Assembly (NCBI RefSeq): GCF_030654915.1
Contig: NZ_JAURWM010000110.1
Location: 1 to 44,307, forward strand
Direction of reading: 5' to 3'
DNA: 44,307 nucleotides
Source of the DNA: Phenylobacterium sp.
GTDB lineage: Bacteria; Pseudomonadota; Alphaproteobacteria; Caulobacterales; Caulobacteraceae
Shown: in pieces, positions 27,273 to 34,341 of the stretch
Layout of the letters: every line of letters starts with the position of its first letter
How positions within the stretch are numbered: the stretch's first letter is position 1
The notes under the pieces: model-generated
Databases searched by the model: none
Told to the model about the DNA's origin: nothing
The model's input: only the letters and a program-made list of their open reading frames with translations
Made by a program: the position numbers and the translations under genes

Positions 27273-27632
27273 TCAATCGGCGAGATTTCGGAGACGCACT
27301 TCCAGCCCGCTTTCGGCGAGAGCGCTCCGGAACGATGCGCTGAACGCCCAGGCTTCCTGCTCGCCGGTTTGCACCCGCCGAAACGGCGTGAAGTCGGCGA
27401 GCGGGGTGGGCCCCGGTTCAGCGTAGGTGTGGAGGATCGCCTCAACGTCGTCCTTGAGCCGGGGCTGAAGGTCGCGGGCGAACCGGCGCTGGGCGTAGAG
27501 CGTCAACTCTTCGAGCGTCGAGGGCTCTCCCAGCATCCGCATGCCGCTGACGACGATCACCAGCATTCGGGCCTGTTCGGCCGCGGTGAGTTCGCGGTAG
27601 CGGCTATCGTGGGGGAATGGGACAACCGTCAT
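27273..27632 (-). CDS. Hypothetical protein (119 aa)
   Basis: A soluble, mainly helical protein, not recognised. It begins MTVVPFPHDSRYRELTAAEQ and contains ARMLVIVVSGMRMLGEPSTL and a Pro-rich central turn (EPGPTPLADFTPF). No motif, signal peptide or membrane segment. The ATG at 27632 is chosen because GGAGG lies 9 nt upstream; a GTG two codons earlier is too close to it. It is first in a pair with the winged-helix gene and has a long upstream region with several dyads. Confidence 0.6.
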   Translation of the reverse strand: MTVVPFPHDSRYRELTAAEQARMLVIVVSGMRMLGEPSTLEELTLYAQRRFARDLQPRLKDDVEAILHTYAEPGPTPLADFTPFRRVQTGEQEAWAFSASFRSALAESGLEVRLRNLAD

Positions 27633-27840
27633 ATCCACCGTCCTCCCGCGTCGAACGAACGCCAGCAGAGCTTCGTAAGGCTGAGGAGGGGGCGCGTGAA
27701 CACGCTTTGGTTGTATGCGCGACGCTCGTGCTTGGTCTTCGCGCTTCTGCGAATTCTCATCTGTCGATCAACCCCCTGGCGACGCCACGGGCCGATACGC
27801 GTTCCAGTATGCCTAACAACCTCTGAACGCGCCGAGGAGG

Positions 27841-27859
27841 TTTCCCCAATTTGGGGAAA
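27841..27859. promoter_or_regulatory. 19-bp operator-like dyad
   Basis: TTTCCCCAATTTGGGGAAA: perfect 9-bp arms around a single T. The symmetry and length suit a homodimeric regulator rather than a terminator, since no T-run follows. It lies 209 bp before the 119-aa gene. The adjacent winged-helix protein is a possible ligand, by proximity only. Confidence 0.45.
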
Positions 27860-27987
27860 GCTGAGATTCAGAGGCGGCTTTAGGCCAGATGAAGGCCTCT
27901 GGCGGGCCATTTCACCGCCGATTCAACGAACGGCGGTGTGCCGATATGGGGCAGTCGTGGCGCGAGCGATGGGGCCGGCCGGCTAAC

Positions 27988-28018
27988 CGCCGCTTCCCCG
28001 TTGACTGAGGAAGCGGCG
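27988..28018 (-). terminator. Stem-loop after fabF
   Basis: CGCCGCTTCC (27988-27997) pairs perfectly with GGAAGCGGCG (28009-28018), leaving an 11-nt loop. It starts 12 bp after the fabF stop. No U-run follows, so it is a probable but not classical terminator. Confidence 0.55.
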
Positions 28019-28030
28019 AGATTGACGGGC

Positions 28031-29299
28031 CTAGTCAGCCCACTTCTTGAACAGCACGCAGGCGTTGACGCCGCCGAAGCCGAAGCCGTTCGAGAGCGCG
28101 TAGTTGAGGTCGGCCTTACGGGCGGTCAAGGCCACGAGGTCGAGGCCGGCGGCCGCCTCGTCAGGGTTTTCGAGGTTGAGGGTCGGCGGGACCACGCCGT
28201 CGCGCAGGGCGAGCACCGTGAACACCGCTTCCAGTCCACCGGCGGCCCCCAGCAGGTGGCCGGTGGCCGACTTGGTGGAACTGATCGCCGGACCCTTGCC
28301 CTCACCGAACACCGCCTTGATGGCGGCGAGTTCGCCTTTGTCGCCGACCGGGGTCGAGGTGGCGTGGGCGTTCAGGTGGTCGACAGCCGCCGGTTCGACG
28401 GCGGCCTGGGCGAGCGCGATGCGCATGGCGCGGGCCGCGCCCTCGCCGTCCTCAGGGCCGGCGGTCAGGTGGAAGGCGTCGGCGCTGGTGCCGTAACCGA
28501 CCAGTTCGGCGATCGGCGTCGCGCCGCGCGCCAGGGCGTGATCGAGGGCTTCGATCACCATGATGCCAGCGCCCTCGCCCATGACGAAGCCGTCGCGGGC
28601 CGCGTCGAACGGGCGCGAAGCCTTGGTGGGCTCGTCATTGAAGGCCGAGCCCAGCGCGCGGGCGGCGGCGAAGGAGCCGAGGCTGACGCGGTCGATGGTG
28701 GATTCGGCCCCGCCGCAGATGGCGATGTCGGCCTCGCCGGAGCGGATCAGCCGCGCGGCGTCGCCAATGGCCTGGACGCCGGCGGCGCAGGCGGTGACCG
28801 GCGCGCCCAGCGGGCCCTTGAAGCCGTGGCGGATCGAGACCCAGCCGGCCGCGAGATTGGCCAGGAACGATGGCACGGTGAACGGCGATAGGCGGCGGAC
28901 GCCGCGCGTGTCGGTGATGCGAACGGCTTCCGCGATGGCCGGGAAGCCGCCGATGCCGGTGGCGATGATGGTCGCCGTGCGATTCTTCTCGGCGTCGGTT
29001 TCCGGCGCCCACTTGGCCTGGGCGATGGCTTCGTCCGCCGCGGCCAGCGCGAACTGGATGAAGCGGTCCATCTTCTTTTGGTCCTTGCCGGGAACGGCGG
29101 CGTCGAGATCGAAACCGGCCTCGACGTCCTCGGTCTTGGACTGGACGGTGCCGGCCACCTGGGCGGGCACGTCTGGGGCGAGGTCGGCGGGTAGGCGCCG
29201 CAAGCCCGACTGGCCCGCGATCAGCCGCGCCCAGGCGGCCTCCGTGCCCGTCCCGAGCGGCGATACGACGCCCATCCCGGTCACAACGATCCTACGCAT
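28031..29299 (-). CDS. fabF: Beta-ketoacyl-ACP synthase II (FabF-type)
   Basis: A 422-aa condensing enzyme that elongates acyl-ACP with malonyl-ACP. MRRIVVTGMGVVSPLG opens the thiolase fold; the catalytic residues are Cys171 in VTACAAGVQAIG, His312 in NAHATSTPVGD and His348 in KSATGHLLGAAG; the C-terminus has SNGFGFGGVNACV. The start at 29299 has AGGTG 6 nt upstream; a GTG three codons earlier would overlap the marR stop. There is no acpP or fabG beside it: it is paired with a MarR regulator, so it may be a second, regulated FabF rather than the housekeeping one. Confidence 0.9.
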   Translation of the reverse strand: MRRIVVTGMGVVSPLGTGTEAAWARLIAGQSGLRRLPADLAPDVPAQVAGTVQSKTEDVEAGFDLDAAVPGKDQKKMDRFIQFALAAADEAIAQAKWAPETDAEKNRTATIIATGIGGFPAIAEAVRITDTRGVRRLSPFTVPSFLANLAAGWVSIRHGFKGPLGAPVTACAAGVQAIGDAARLIRSGEADIAICGGAESTIDRVSLGSFAAARALGSAFNDEPTKASRPFDAARDGFVMGEGAGIMVIEALDHALARGATPIAELVGYGTSADAFHLTAGPEDGEGAARAMRIALAQAAVEPAAVDHLNAHATSTPVGDKGELAAIKAVFGEGKGPAISSTKSATGHLLGAAGGLEAVFTVLALRDGVVPPTLNLENPDEAAAGLDLVALTARKADLNYALSNGFGFGGVNACVLFKKWAD

Positions 29300-29304
29300 A
29301 GAAG

Positions 29305-29754
29305 TCACCTTTCAGCTTTCTCAAGTCCCAACGCCGCCTGTTCCAGGTCGGCGAGGGCGGCACGGGTCGCATCGGCCGAGCCGCCGAGCGCCTGGGCGAG
29401 GTCCGACTGGGCTTTCACCCAGATCGGTACGCCCGATGTTATCAGGTCCAGCCCCGGCTGGGTGATCGCAATACGCCGCCCCCGACGGCCGCGGCCGCCG
29501 GTGATCGCGATCAAGCCGCGCTCTTCCAACAGTTTCAAGTTCCGTAGCAGGGCCGAGGGCTCCAGATCGATCTCCTCGGCCATCGCGGCGACCGAACGAT
29601 CCACGCCGCGGGCGATGACGCCTAGCAGGATGAACTGACTGATGTTGAGGTTCAGGGGGCGGAGCCGCTGGTTGAACGCCCGGCTGACCGCACGCGCCGC
29701 GCGGCGGCTGCGATGGCCAAGGCAAAGGGCGTCCATTTCGGCGAGCAAAGCCAT
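29305..29754 (-). CDS. MarR-type winged-helix regulator
   Basis: A 149-aa MarR-like repressor. Helices at both ends form a dimer interface; the winged helix lies at about 38-100 (NISQFILLGVIARGVDRSVA, AEEIDLEPSALLRNLKLLEE, RGLIAITGGRGRRGRRIAIT with a strongly basic wing). It is upstream of fabF by 5 bp and therefore likely controls it and itself. A 21-bp dyad lies just upstream, in the promoter. Known MarR proteins respond to small phenolics, oxidants or lipids; the ligand here is unknown. Confidence 0.85.
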   Translation of the reverse strand: MALLAEMDALCLGHRSRRAARAVSRAFNQRLRPLNLNISQFILLGVIARGVDRSVAAMAEEIDLEPSALLRNLKLLEERGLIAITGGRGRRGRRIAITQPGLDLITSGVPIWVKAQSDLAQALGGSADATRAALADLEQAALGLEKAER

Positions 29755-29783
29755 AATCGGGCATATACTGCTTTTTTAATCCG

Positions 29784-29804
29784 GTATCTACCGCTTTTAG
29801 ATAC
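29784..29804 (-). promoter_or_regulatory. Dyad in the marR-fabF promoter
   Basis: GTATCTA-N7-TAGATAC, perfect 7-bp arms, 30 bp before the marR start in an AT-rich patch. On the minus strand AGTATAT (29763-29769 region) could be a -10 element next to it. Fits a MarR dimer operator for autoregulation. Confidence 0.55.
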
Positions 29805-29830
29805 TCCTTTCGCGGGGGGATTTGGTGTCG

Positions 29831-30640
29831 CTACCCAGCCCGCAGCCTAGCGAGCGCCTCGGGGAAGCGCCGGGACAGGGGCGCTTCCAGGCCTCCCAGG
29901 CCGACGGCGTAGTCGCCGGACTTCTCGGGGCGCAGTTCGGTGACGCGGGCGGCGTTGACCAACCAGGACCGGTGGGTGCGCACGAAGCCGAGGGGCGCCA
30001 ACTCGGCCTCGATGGCGGCGAGCGAGGAGCGCATCAGCGGCTTTCGGCCATCGGCCAGGACGAACTCGACATAGTTGCCGGCCGAACTGACCGCCAGGAT
30101 GTCGGCGACCGGGGTCCTGACCACCTTGGCGCCGTCACGGATGTCGAAGGTGGCCGGAGCTGTGGTCGAGGGCGAACTCGGCGGCCAGCCATAGGCGCGC
30201 AGGAGGGCCCAGAAGGCGGTGACGCCGATGAAGTACCCGAGCGCGTCCTTGCGGAGCTCATAGATGAAGCGGTCGGGAACCACGTACTGGTAGGGGATGT
30301 CCAAGGCCGCGAAGATCGGCAGCCGCAGGGCATAGAAGCCCAGGACGTGCACGCTCGAGAAAACCAGTAGGCCGGCGATATGCACAGCCAGGACCCGCCA
30401 GCGCGGCGTGCTGTCCAGCGGGGCGATGCGGTAGGCGACCAGGGCGATCGGCAGGCAGGCGATGGCGGTTAGCGCGCTCGTGTACTGCTGGATCACCGGA
30501 TAGATCCAGTGAACGCCGGGCCGGTCCTGGATCTCCGTGAAGACGTTCACGGTGTTGAGCGCCAGGATGGTCACCGCGAACAGCGGGAAGGCGCGGCGCC
30601 AGAAGATCCCGTTCATCCCCGATAGGTCGCCGTTCGTCAC
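29831..30640 (-). CDS. Membrane-bound LytTR transcriptional regulator
   Basis: A 269-aa protein with four hydrophobic segments (about 15-37, 45-72, 82-105 and 133-150) followed by a C-terminal LytTR DNA-binding domain (164-266). LytTR features are VADILAVSSAGNYVEFVLAD, the PLMRSSLAAIEAELAPLGFV and RTHRSWLVNAARV core, and a final LSRRFPEALARLRAG. It has no receiver domain, so the membrane part is probably the sensor. The GTG at 30640 has GGGGA 6 nt upstream; an ATG at 30616 is the alternative. It is divergent from the acyltransferase gene, a likely target. Confidence 0.87.
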   Translation of the reverse strand: MTNGDLSGMNGIFWRRAFPLFAVTILALNTVNVFTEIQDRPGVHWIYPVIQQYTSALTAIACLPIALVAYRIAPLDSTPRWRVLAVHIAGLLVFSSVHVLGFYALRLPIFAALDIPYQYVVPDRFIYELRKDALGYFIGVTAFWALLRAYGWPPSSPSTTAPATFDIRDGAKVVRTPVADILAVSSAGNYVEFVLADGRKPLMRSSLAAIEAELAPLGFVRTHRSWLVNAARVTELRPEKSGDYAVGLGGLEAPLSRRFPEALARLRAG

Positions 30641-30750
30641 GCCGGGTCCCCGCCTGTCCCGACGGCCGCGCCGCGCGTACCGGGGCGCTTTCCACACCGG
30701 GCCGATATCACCGAACACTGGCTGATCTCGTCCACCCCAGAGCTCACGCC

Positions 30751-31977
30751 ATGACCTCCGCTGTCTCTTCAGAGCGCCGCCCCGATCTCGACTGGATCCG
30801 TGTGGGCGCCTTCTTCCTGCTGATTCTCTACCACGTGGGCATGTTCTATGTGCCCTGGGACTTCCACGTGAAATCCCCTCATCCGGTGGCGTGGCTGGAG
30901 CCGGTGATGATGCTGACCAACCCGTGGCGGCTGACCTTGCTGTTCCTGGTGTCGGGGGCGGCGACCCGGTTCATGGCGGACAAGGCGAGCGCAGGCGGCC
31001 TGGCCAAGGCGCGGGTGGCGCGGCTGTTTCCGCCCTTGGTGTTGGCGGTCTTCGTGATCGTGCCGCCGCAGAGCTATTACGAGATCGTCGAGAAGCTCGG
31101 CTATTCGGGCTCGTTCCTGGACTTCTACGGCAAGTACGTCACGGCGTCCGGGCACTGGCGGCCGAATGGTCAGCCCCTTATCACGCCGACCTACAACCAC
31201 ATGTGGTTCGTGGTCTATCTGCTGGCCTACAGCCTGATCCTGGCCGGCCTGCTGCGGCTGGCCCGGCCGACCCTGGCGAGCTTGCAGGCGGGACTGGAGC
31301 GCGGGCTCGGCGGCTGGGGTCTGCTGGTCTGGCCGGCCCTGTTCCTGGTCGCCTTGCGGGTGACGCTGTTTCCGGTCTTCGGCATCACCCACGCGCTGGT
31401 GGATGATTGGTACAACCACGCGCTGTCGTTCAGCGTTTTCCTGTTCGGGTTCCTGACCGCGAAGTCGGTGGTGGTGAAGGCCGCGTTCATCCGCGCCCGC
31501 TGGCCGGCCATCGCGATGGCGGTGGTGGGCTATGGCGTCTACGCCTTCGTGCGCTGGACCTATCGAGCCGATGACGCCGCGCCGTCTCTGGCCGTGCAGG
31601 CCTTGGCGCAGGTCGCCTACGGCCTGAACCAGTGGGGCGCGATCGCCGCGATCCTGGGCTTCGGCGCCAAACACCTGACGCGGGGCGGGCCGTTGCTGAC
31701 CTACCTCACCCTGGGCGTCTTTCCGTTCTACATCATCCATCAGACCTTCATCGTGGTGGCCGGCCACCACCTGGCCCAGCTGGGCCTGCCGCAAGGGCTG
31801 GAGGCCCTGATCCTGGTCGCCGGGACCTTCGCCTGCTGCTTCGCCACTTATGAGATCGTTCGCCGGGTGGCGGTTCTGCGGCCATTGTTCGGGCTGAAGG
31901 CGGCTCCAGCTTCAAGCGGGACCAGCGGCCTAGGTATTCGTCCAGAGATTGCGCCAGGCCCCGCACCGGGCCAATGA
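30751..31977 (+). CDS. Acyltransferase family 3 (OpgC/OafA-type) membrane protein
   Basis: A 408-aa membrane acyltransferase with about 10 TM segments. The N-terminus RRPDLDWIRVGAFFLLILYH has the family's conserved RxxxLDxxR arrangement and catalytic-type His; HMWFVVYLLAYSLILAGL and the final YLTLGVFPFYIIHQTFIVVA are also typical. Such proteins transfer acetyl or succinyl groups onto periplasmic glucans, LPS or peptidoglycan. No glycan biosynthesis gene is adjacent, so the acceptor is open. The C-terminal 30 residues are Pro/Gly/Ala-rich. Divergent from the LytTR regulator, 110 bp apart. Confidence 0.87.
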   Translation: MTSAVSSERRPDLDWIRVGAFFLLILYHVGMFYVPWDFHVKSPHPVAWLEPVMMLTNPWRLTLLFLVSGAATRFMADKASAGGLAKARVARLFPPLVLAVFVIVPPQSYYEIVEKLGYSGSFLDFYGKYVTASGHWRPNGQPLITPTYNHMWFVVYLLAYSLILAGLLRLARPTLASLQAGLERGLGGWGLLVWPALFLVALRVTLFPVFGITHALVDDWYNHALSFSVFLFGFLTAKSVVVKAAFIRARWPAIAMAVVGYGVYAFVRWTYRADDAAPSLAVQALAQVAYGLNQWGAIAAILGFGAKHLTRGGPLLTYLTLGVFPFYIIHQTFIVVAGHHLAQLGLPQGLEALILVAGTFACCFATYEIVRRVAVLRPLFGLKAAPASSGTSGLGIRPEIAPGPAPGQ

Positions 31978-32024
31978 TGTCTCGGCCAAGCTCGGACTTG
32001 GCGCAGGCCTGGGAGCTTTCTCAC

Positions 32025-32702
32025 GTGACCACTCTTCGCCATCGCTTTGCGCGCGCGGCCCTGATCGTGCTGGCGCCGATGCTGATCGCCGGCTGCGGGG
32101 TCAATACGATCCCCACCAAGGACGAGACCGCCAAGGCCCAGTGGGCGGAGGTCCAGAACCAGTATCAACGCCGCGAGGACCTGATCCCGAACCTGGTCGA
32201 GACCGTGAAGGGGTACGCCACCCAGGAGCGTGAGGTCCTGACCCAGGTCACCGAGGCTCGCGCCTCGGCCACCCAGGTCAAGGTCGACGCTTCGACCATC
32301 ACCGACCCGGCGGCGTTCGAGAAATACGCCCAGGCTCAGGACCAGCTGTCCGGCGTGCTGGGCAGATTGATGATGATCCAGGAGCGTTATCCGGACCTGA
32401 AGTCGAACCAGAACTTCCGGGCCTTGCAGAGCCAGCTTGAGGGCACCGAGAACCGCATCGCCATCGCGCGGCGCGACTACAACGCCTCGGTTCAGGACTA
32501 CAACACCGAGATCCGCACCTTCCCAGGCGCCTTGTGGGCCGGGACCGTGCATCGTTGGGCCAAGCCGATGGTGACCTTCGCCGCCAGCGCCTCGGCGCAG
32601 ACCGCGCCGAACGTCAACTTCGGCGCGCCCGCCGCGCCTTCGGTCGCGGCGCCGGCGGCTCCCGCGGTCGCGCCCGCACCGGCGGCGGCCAACGCTCAAT
32701 GA
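32025..32702 (+). CDS. LemA family lipoprotein
   Basis: A 225-aa LemA protein: signal peptide with lipobox LIAGC (Cys24), then the long helical LemA domain (NQYQRREDLIPNLVETVKGY, EREVLTQVTEARASATQVKV, ERYPDLKSNQNFRALQSQLE, RDYNASVQDYNTEIRTFPG). The C-terminal about 30 residues are Ala/Pro-rich. The GTG at 32025 is taken because GGGAG lies 9 nt upstream and the signal peptide then has normal length; an ATG at 31974 that overlaps the previous stop would add 17 residues. It is coupled by ATGA to a TPM-domain gene, a recurrent partnership. Confidence 0.92.
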   Translation: MTTLRHRFARAALIVLAPMLIAGCGVNTIPTKDETAKAQWAEVQNQYQRREDLIPNLVETVKGYATQEREVLTQVTEARASATQVKVDASTITDPAAFEKYAQAQDQLSGVLGRLMMIQERYPDLKSNQNFRALQSQLEGTENRIAIARRDYNASVQDYNTEIRTFPGALWAGTVHRWAKPMVTFAASASAQTAPNVNFGAPAAPSVAAPAAPAVAPAPAAANAQ

Positions 32703-33511
32703 CCAGGCTTGCGGGATCGCGGGGCGCTTTCAGCCTCGCGGTCCTGATCCTGCTGCTGAGCGTCGGCGTGGCGCTCGCCGCCGCGCCGAAGTTCCCGCCG
32801 CTGAGCGGGCGGGTGGTGGACAACGCCAACATCCTGTCGCCCGAGGTCGAGGCGAAACTCACCACCGAGCTGGCGACGTTGGAGACCCAGACGGGGCGGC
32901 AGCTGGTGGTGGCGACCCTGCCGGACCTGCAGGGCTATGAGATCGAAGACTATGGCTACCAGCTGCTGCGCACCTGGGGCATCGGCAGCAAGGAACGCGA
33001 CGACGGCGCGATCCTGATTGTCGCGCCCAGCGAACGTAAGGTGCGAGTCGAGGTCGGGTATGGGCTCGAGCCGGTGCTGACCGACGCGCTGTCCAGCGTG
33101 ATCATCAATCAGACCATCCTCCCGGCCTTCAAGGCGGGCCAGATGGAGCAGGGCGTCGTCGACGGGACGCAGGCCCTGGTCCAGCAACTGAGCTTGCCTG
33201 ACGATCAGGCCCGCGCGGCGGCCGCGACGCCGGCCAAGGCGAGTGGCGGCGGCGAGAGCATCGGTCCGGCGGTGATCTTCGTCATCTTCATCATCTTCTG
33301 GCTGCTCAGCGGCGTGATGGGCGGCTTCGGCCGTCGTGGTCGCGGTCGCGGCGGTCGCGGCCTTTGGTGGCTGTTGCCGCTGCTGCTGAGCGGCGGCGGC
33401 GGTGGTGGTCGCGGCGGCTGGGGCGGCGGCGGAGGCGGCGGGTTTGGCGGCGGCGGCTTCAGCGGCGGCGGCGGGTCCGGCGGCGGCGGTGGAGCCTCGG
33501 GGAGTTGGTAG
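32699..33511 (+). CDS. TPM-domain protein with Gly-rich tail (YgcG-like)
   Basis: A 270-aa exported membrane protein. The signal peptide ends near residue 27 (GVALAAA). The TPM domain (about 35-165) has VVDNANILSPEVEAKLTTEL, RQLVVATLPDLQGYEIEDYG, DDGAILIVAPSERKVRVEVG and YGLEPVLTDALSSVIIN. A TM segment follows at about 187-208, then an RG-rich stretch and a tail of about 45 residues made almost only of Gly with Ser, Phe and Trp. TPM proteins act in envelope or photosystem maintenance; the bacterial role is unclear. It is coupled to lemA by ATGA. Confidence 0.9.
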   Translation: MTRLAGSRGAFSLAVLILLLSVGVALAAAPKFPPLSGRVVDNANILSPEVEAKLTTELATLETQTGRQLVVATLPDLQGYEIEDYGYQLLRTWGIGSKERDDGAILIVAPSERKVRVEVGYGLEPVLTDALSSVIINQTILPAFKAGQMEQGVVDGTQALVQQLSLPDDQARAAAATPAKASGGGESIGPAVIFVIFIIFWLLSGVMGGFGRRGRGRGGRGLWWLLPLLLSGGGGGGRGGWGGGGGGGFGGGGFSGGGGSGGGGGASGSW

Positions 33512-33513
33512 GC

Positions 33514-34206
33514 ATGCTGAGCGACACAGACCGCGCGCGGATCGAGGCGGCGGTGAAGACCGCCGAACTTGGCACGACGGGCGAGATCTATTGCGTGGTC
33601 GCGGGCGAGTCCTCGGACTATCGCGAGGTGCCTATCGCCTGGGGCGCGATCGCGGCGCTGGCCGCGCCGGCGGTGCTGCTGGCGTTCGGCATCCATGTCA
33701 CCGCGCCCGACGACTTCGGCCAGGGCTGGTCGGCGGCGCAGATGAGTTCGGCCGCCGAGGCGACGGCGCGGGTGGCGCTGAGCGGAGCGATCCTGCTGCA
33801 ATGCGTGCTGTTCGTGATGGTGGCGGTCCTGGTGGCCATGCCGCCGATCCGCCGGCTGCTGACGCCGCGGCCGCTGAAGCGCGAGCGGGTCCGCCGGCGC
33901 GCGCACGAGCAGTTCCTAGCCAAGAACCTGCAGGCCACCCGTGAGCGGACCGGCGTGCTGATCTATGTGTCGGCCAGCGAGCACATGGCCGAATTGATCG
34001 CCGACGAGGGCATCGCCGCCAAGGTGGATGACGACGCATGGGACCGTGCGATGAAGCAACTGATGGCGGGCTTCAAGGCCGGCCAGCCAGCGCAGGGTTT
34101 CGAGGACGCCATCGCCCTGTGCGGCGCGATCCTGGCCGAGCATTTTCCGCCGCGCGACGACGGCAATCCCAACGAACTGTCCGACTCGGTGGTGGTGCTG
34201 GGCTAG
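33514..34206 (+). CDS. TPM-domain membrane protein, second copy
   Basis: A 230-aa protein with a TPM-type fold split by two membrane segments. The N-terminal part MLSDTDRARIEAAVKTAELG and TTGEIYCVVAGESSDYREVP is the first half of the domain; TMs lie near 43-62 and 90-112; the second half holds AHEQFLAKNLQATRERTGVL and IYVSASEHMAELIADEGIAA, with a conserved cytosolic-looking body. It has no signal peptide. It begins 2 bp after the first TPM gene; together with lemA they form a compact three-gene unit. Confidence 0.85.
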   Translation: MLSDTDRARIEAAVKTAELGTTGEIYCVVAGESSDYREVPIAWGAIAALAAPAVLLAFGIHVTAPDDFGQGWSAAQMSSAAEATARVALSGAILLQCVLFVMVAVLVAMPPIRRLLTPRPLKRERVRRRAHEQFLAKNLQATRERTGVLIYVSASEHMAELIADEGIAAKVDDDAWDRAMKQLMAGFKAGQPAQGFEDAIALCGAILAEHFPPRDDGNPNELSDSVVVLG

Positions 34207-34216
34207 AGCGACCCCT

Positions 34217-34330
34217 CCTCTCCCTAGGGAGAGGTTAGGTGAGGGGGCCGCGCAGCGGCGCTTTGCCGACGAACGACCATCGTGTGCGGAGGCCGTTAGT
34301 CCCCTCACCCGACCTCTCCCCAGGGAGAGG
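34217..34330. repeat. Inverted repeat, REP-like palindromic element
   Basis: Arms of 30 bp (34217-34246 and 34301-34330) match as reverse complements at 27 of 30 positions, separated by 54 bp. Each arm also contains its own palindrome (CTCTCCCTAGGGAGAG on the left). This type of CCTCTCCC-GGGAGAGG element is commonly seen dispersed between genes in alphaproteobacteria. It lies between convergent genes and may also terminate transcription. Confidence 0.8.
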
Positions 34331-34341
34331 GGAAGTGCTTC

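Larger units (their letters stand above)
27633..28030. other. 398-bp intergenic region with several dyads
   Basis: No convincing gene on either strand; the open frames here lack initiation signals and have no protein-like composition. It holds a 19-bp dyad (27841-27859), a perfect 8-bp inverted repeat with a 10-nt loop (27913-27920 and 27931-27938), and a hairpin just after fabF (27988-28018). GC content dips around 27730-27860. Confidence 0.55.

Noticed and set aside
33390..33505. GGC-rich tandem DNA repeat
   Set aside because: It is the coding sequence of the Gly-rich tail of the TPM protein; low-complexity codons, no distinct unit.
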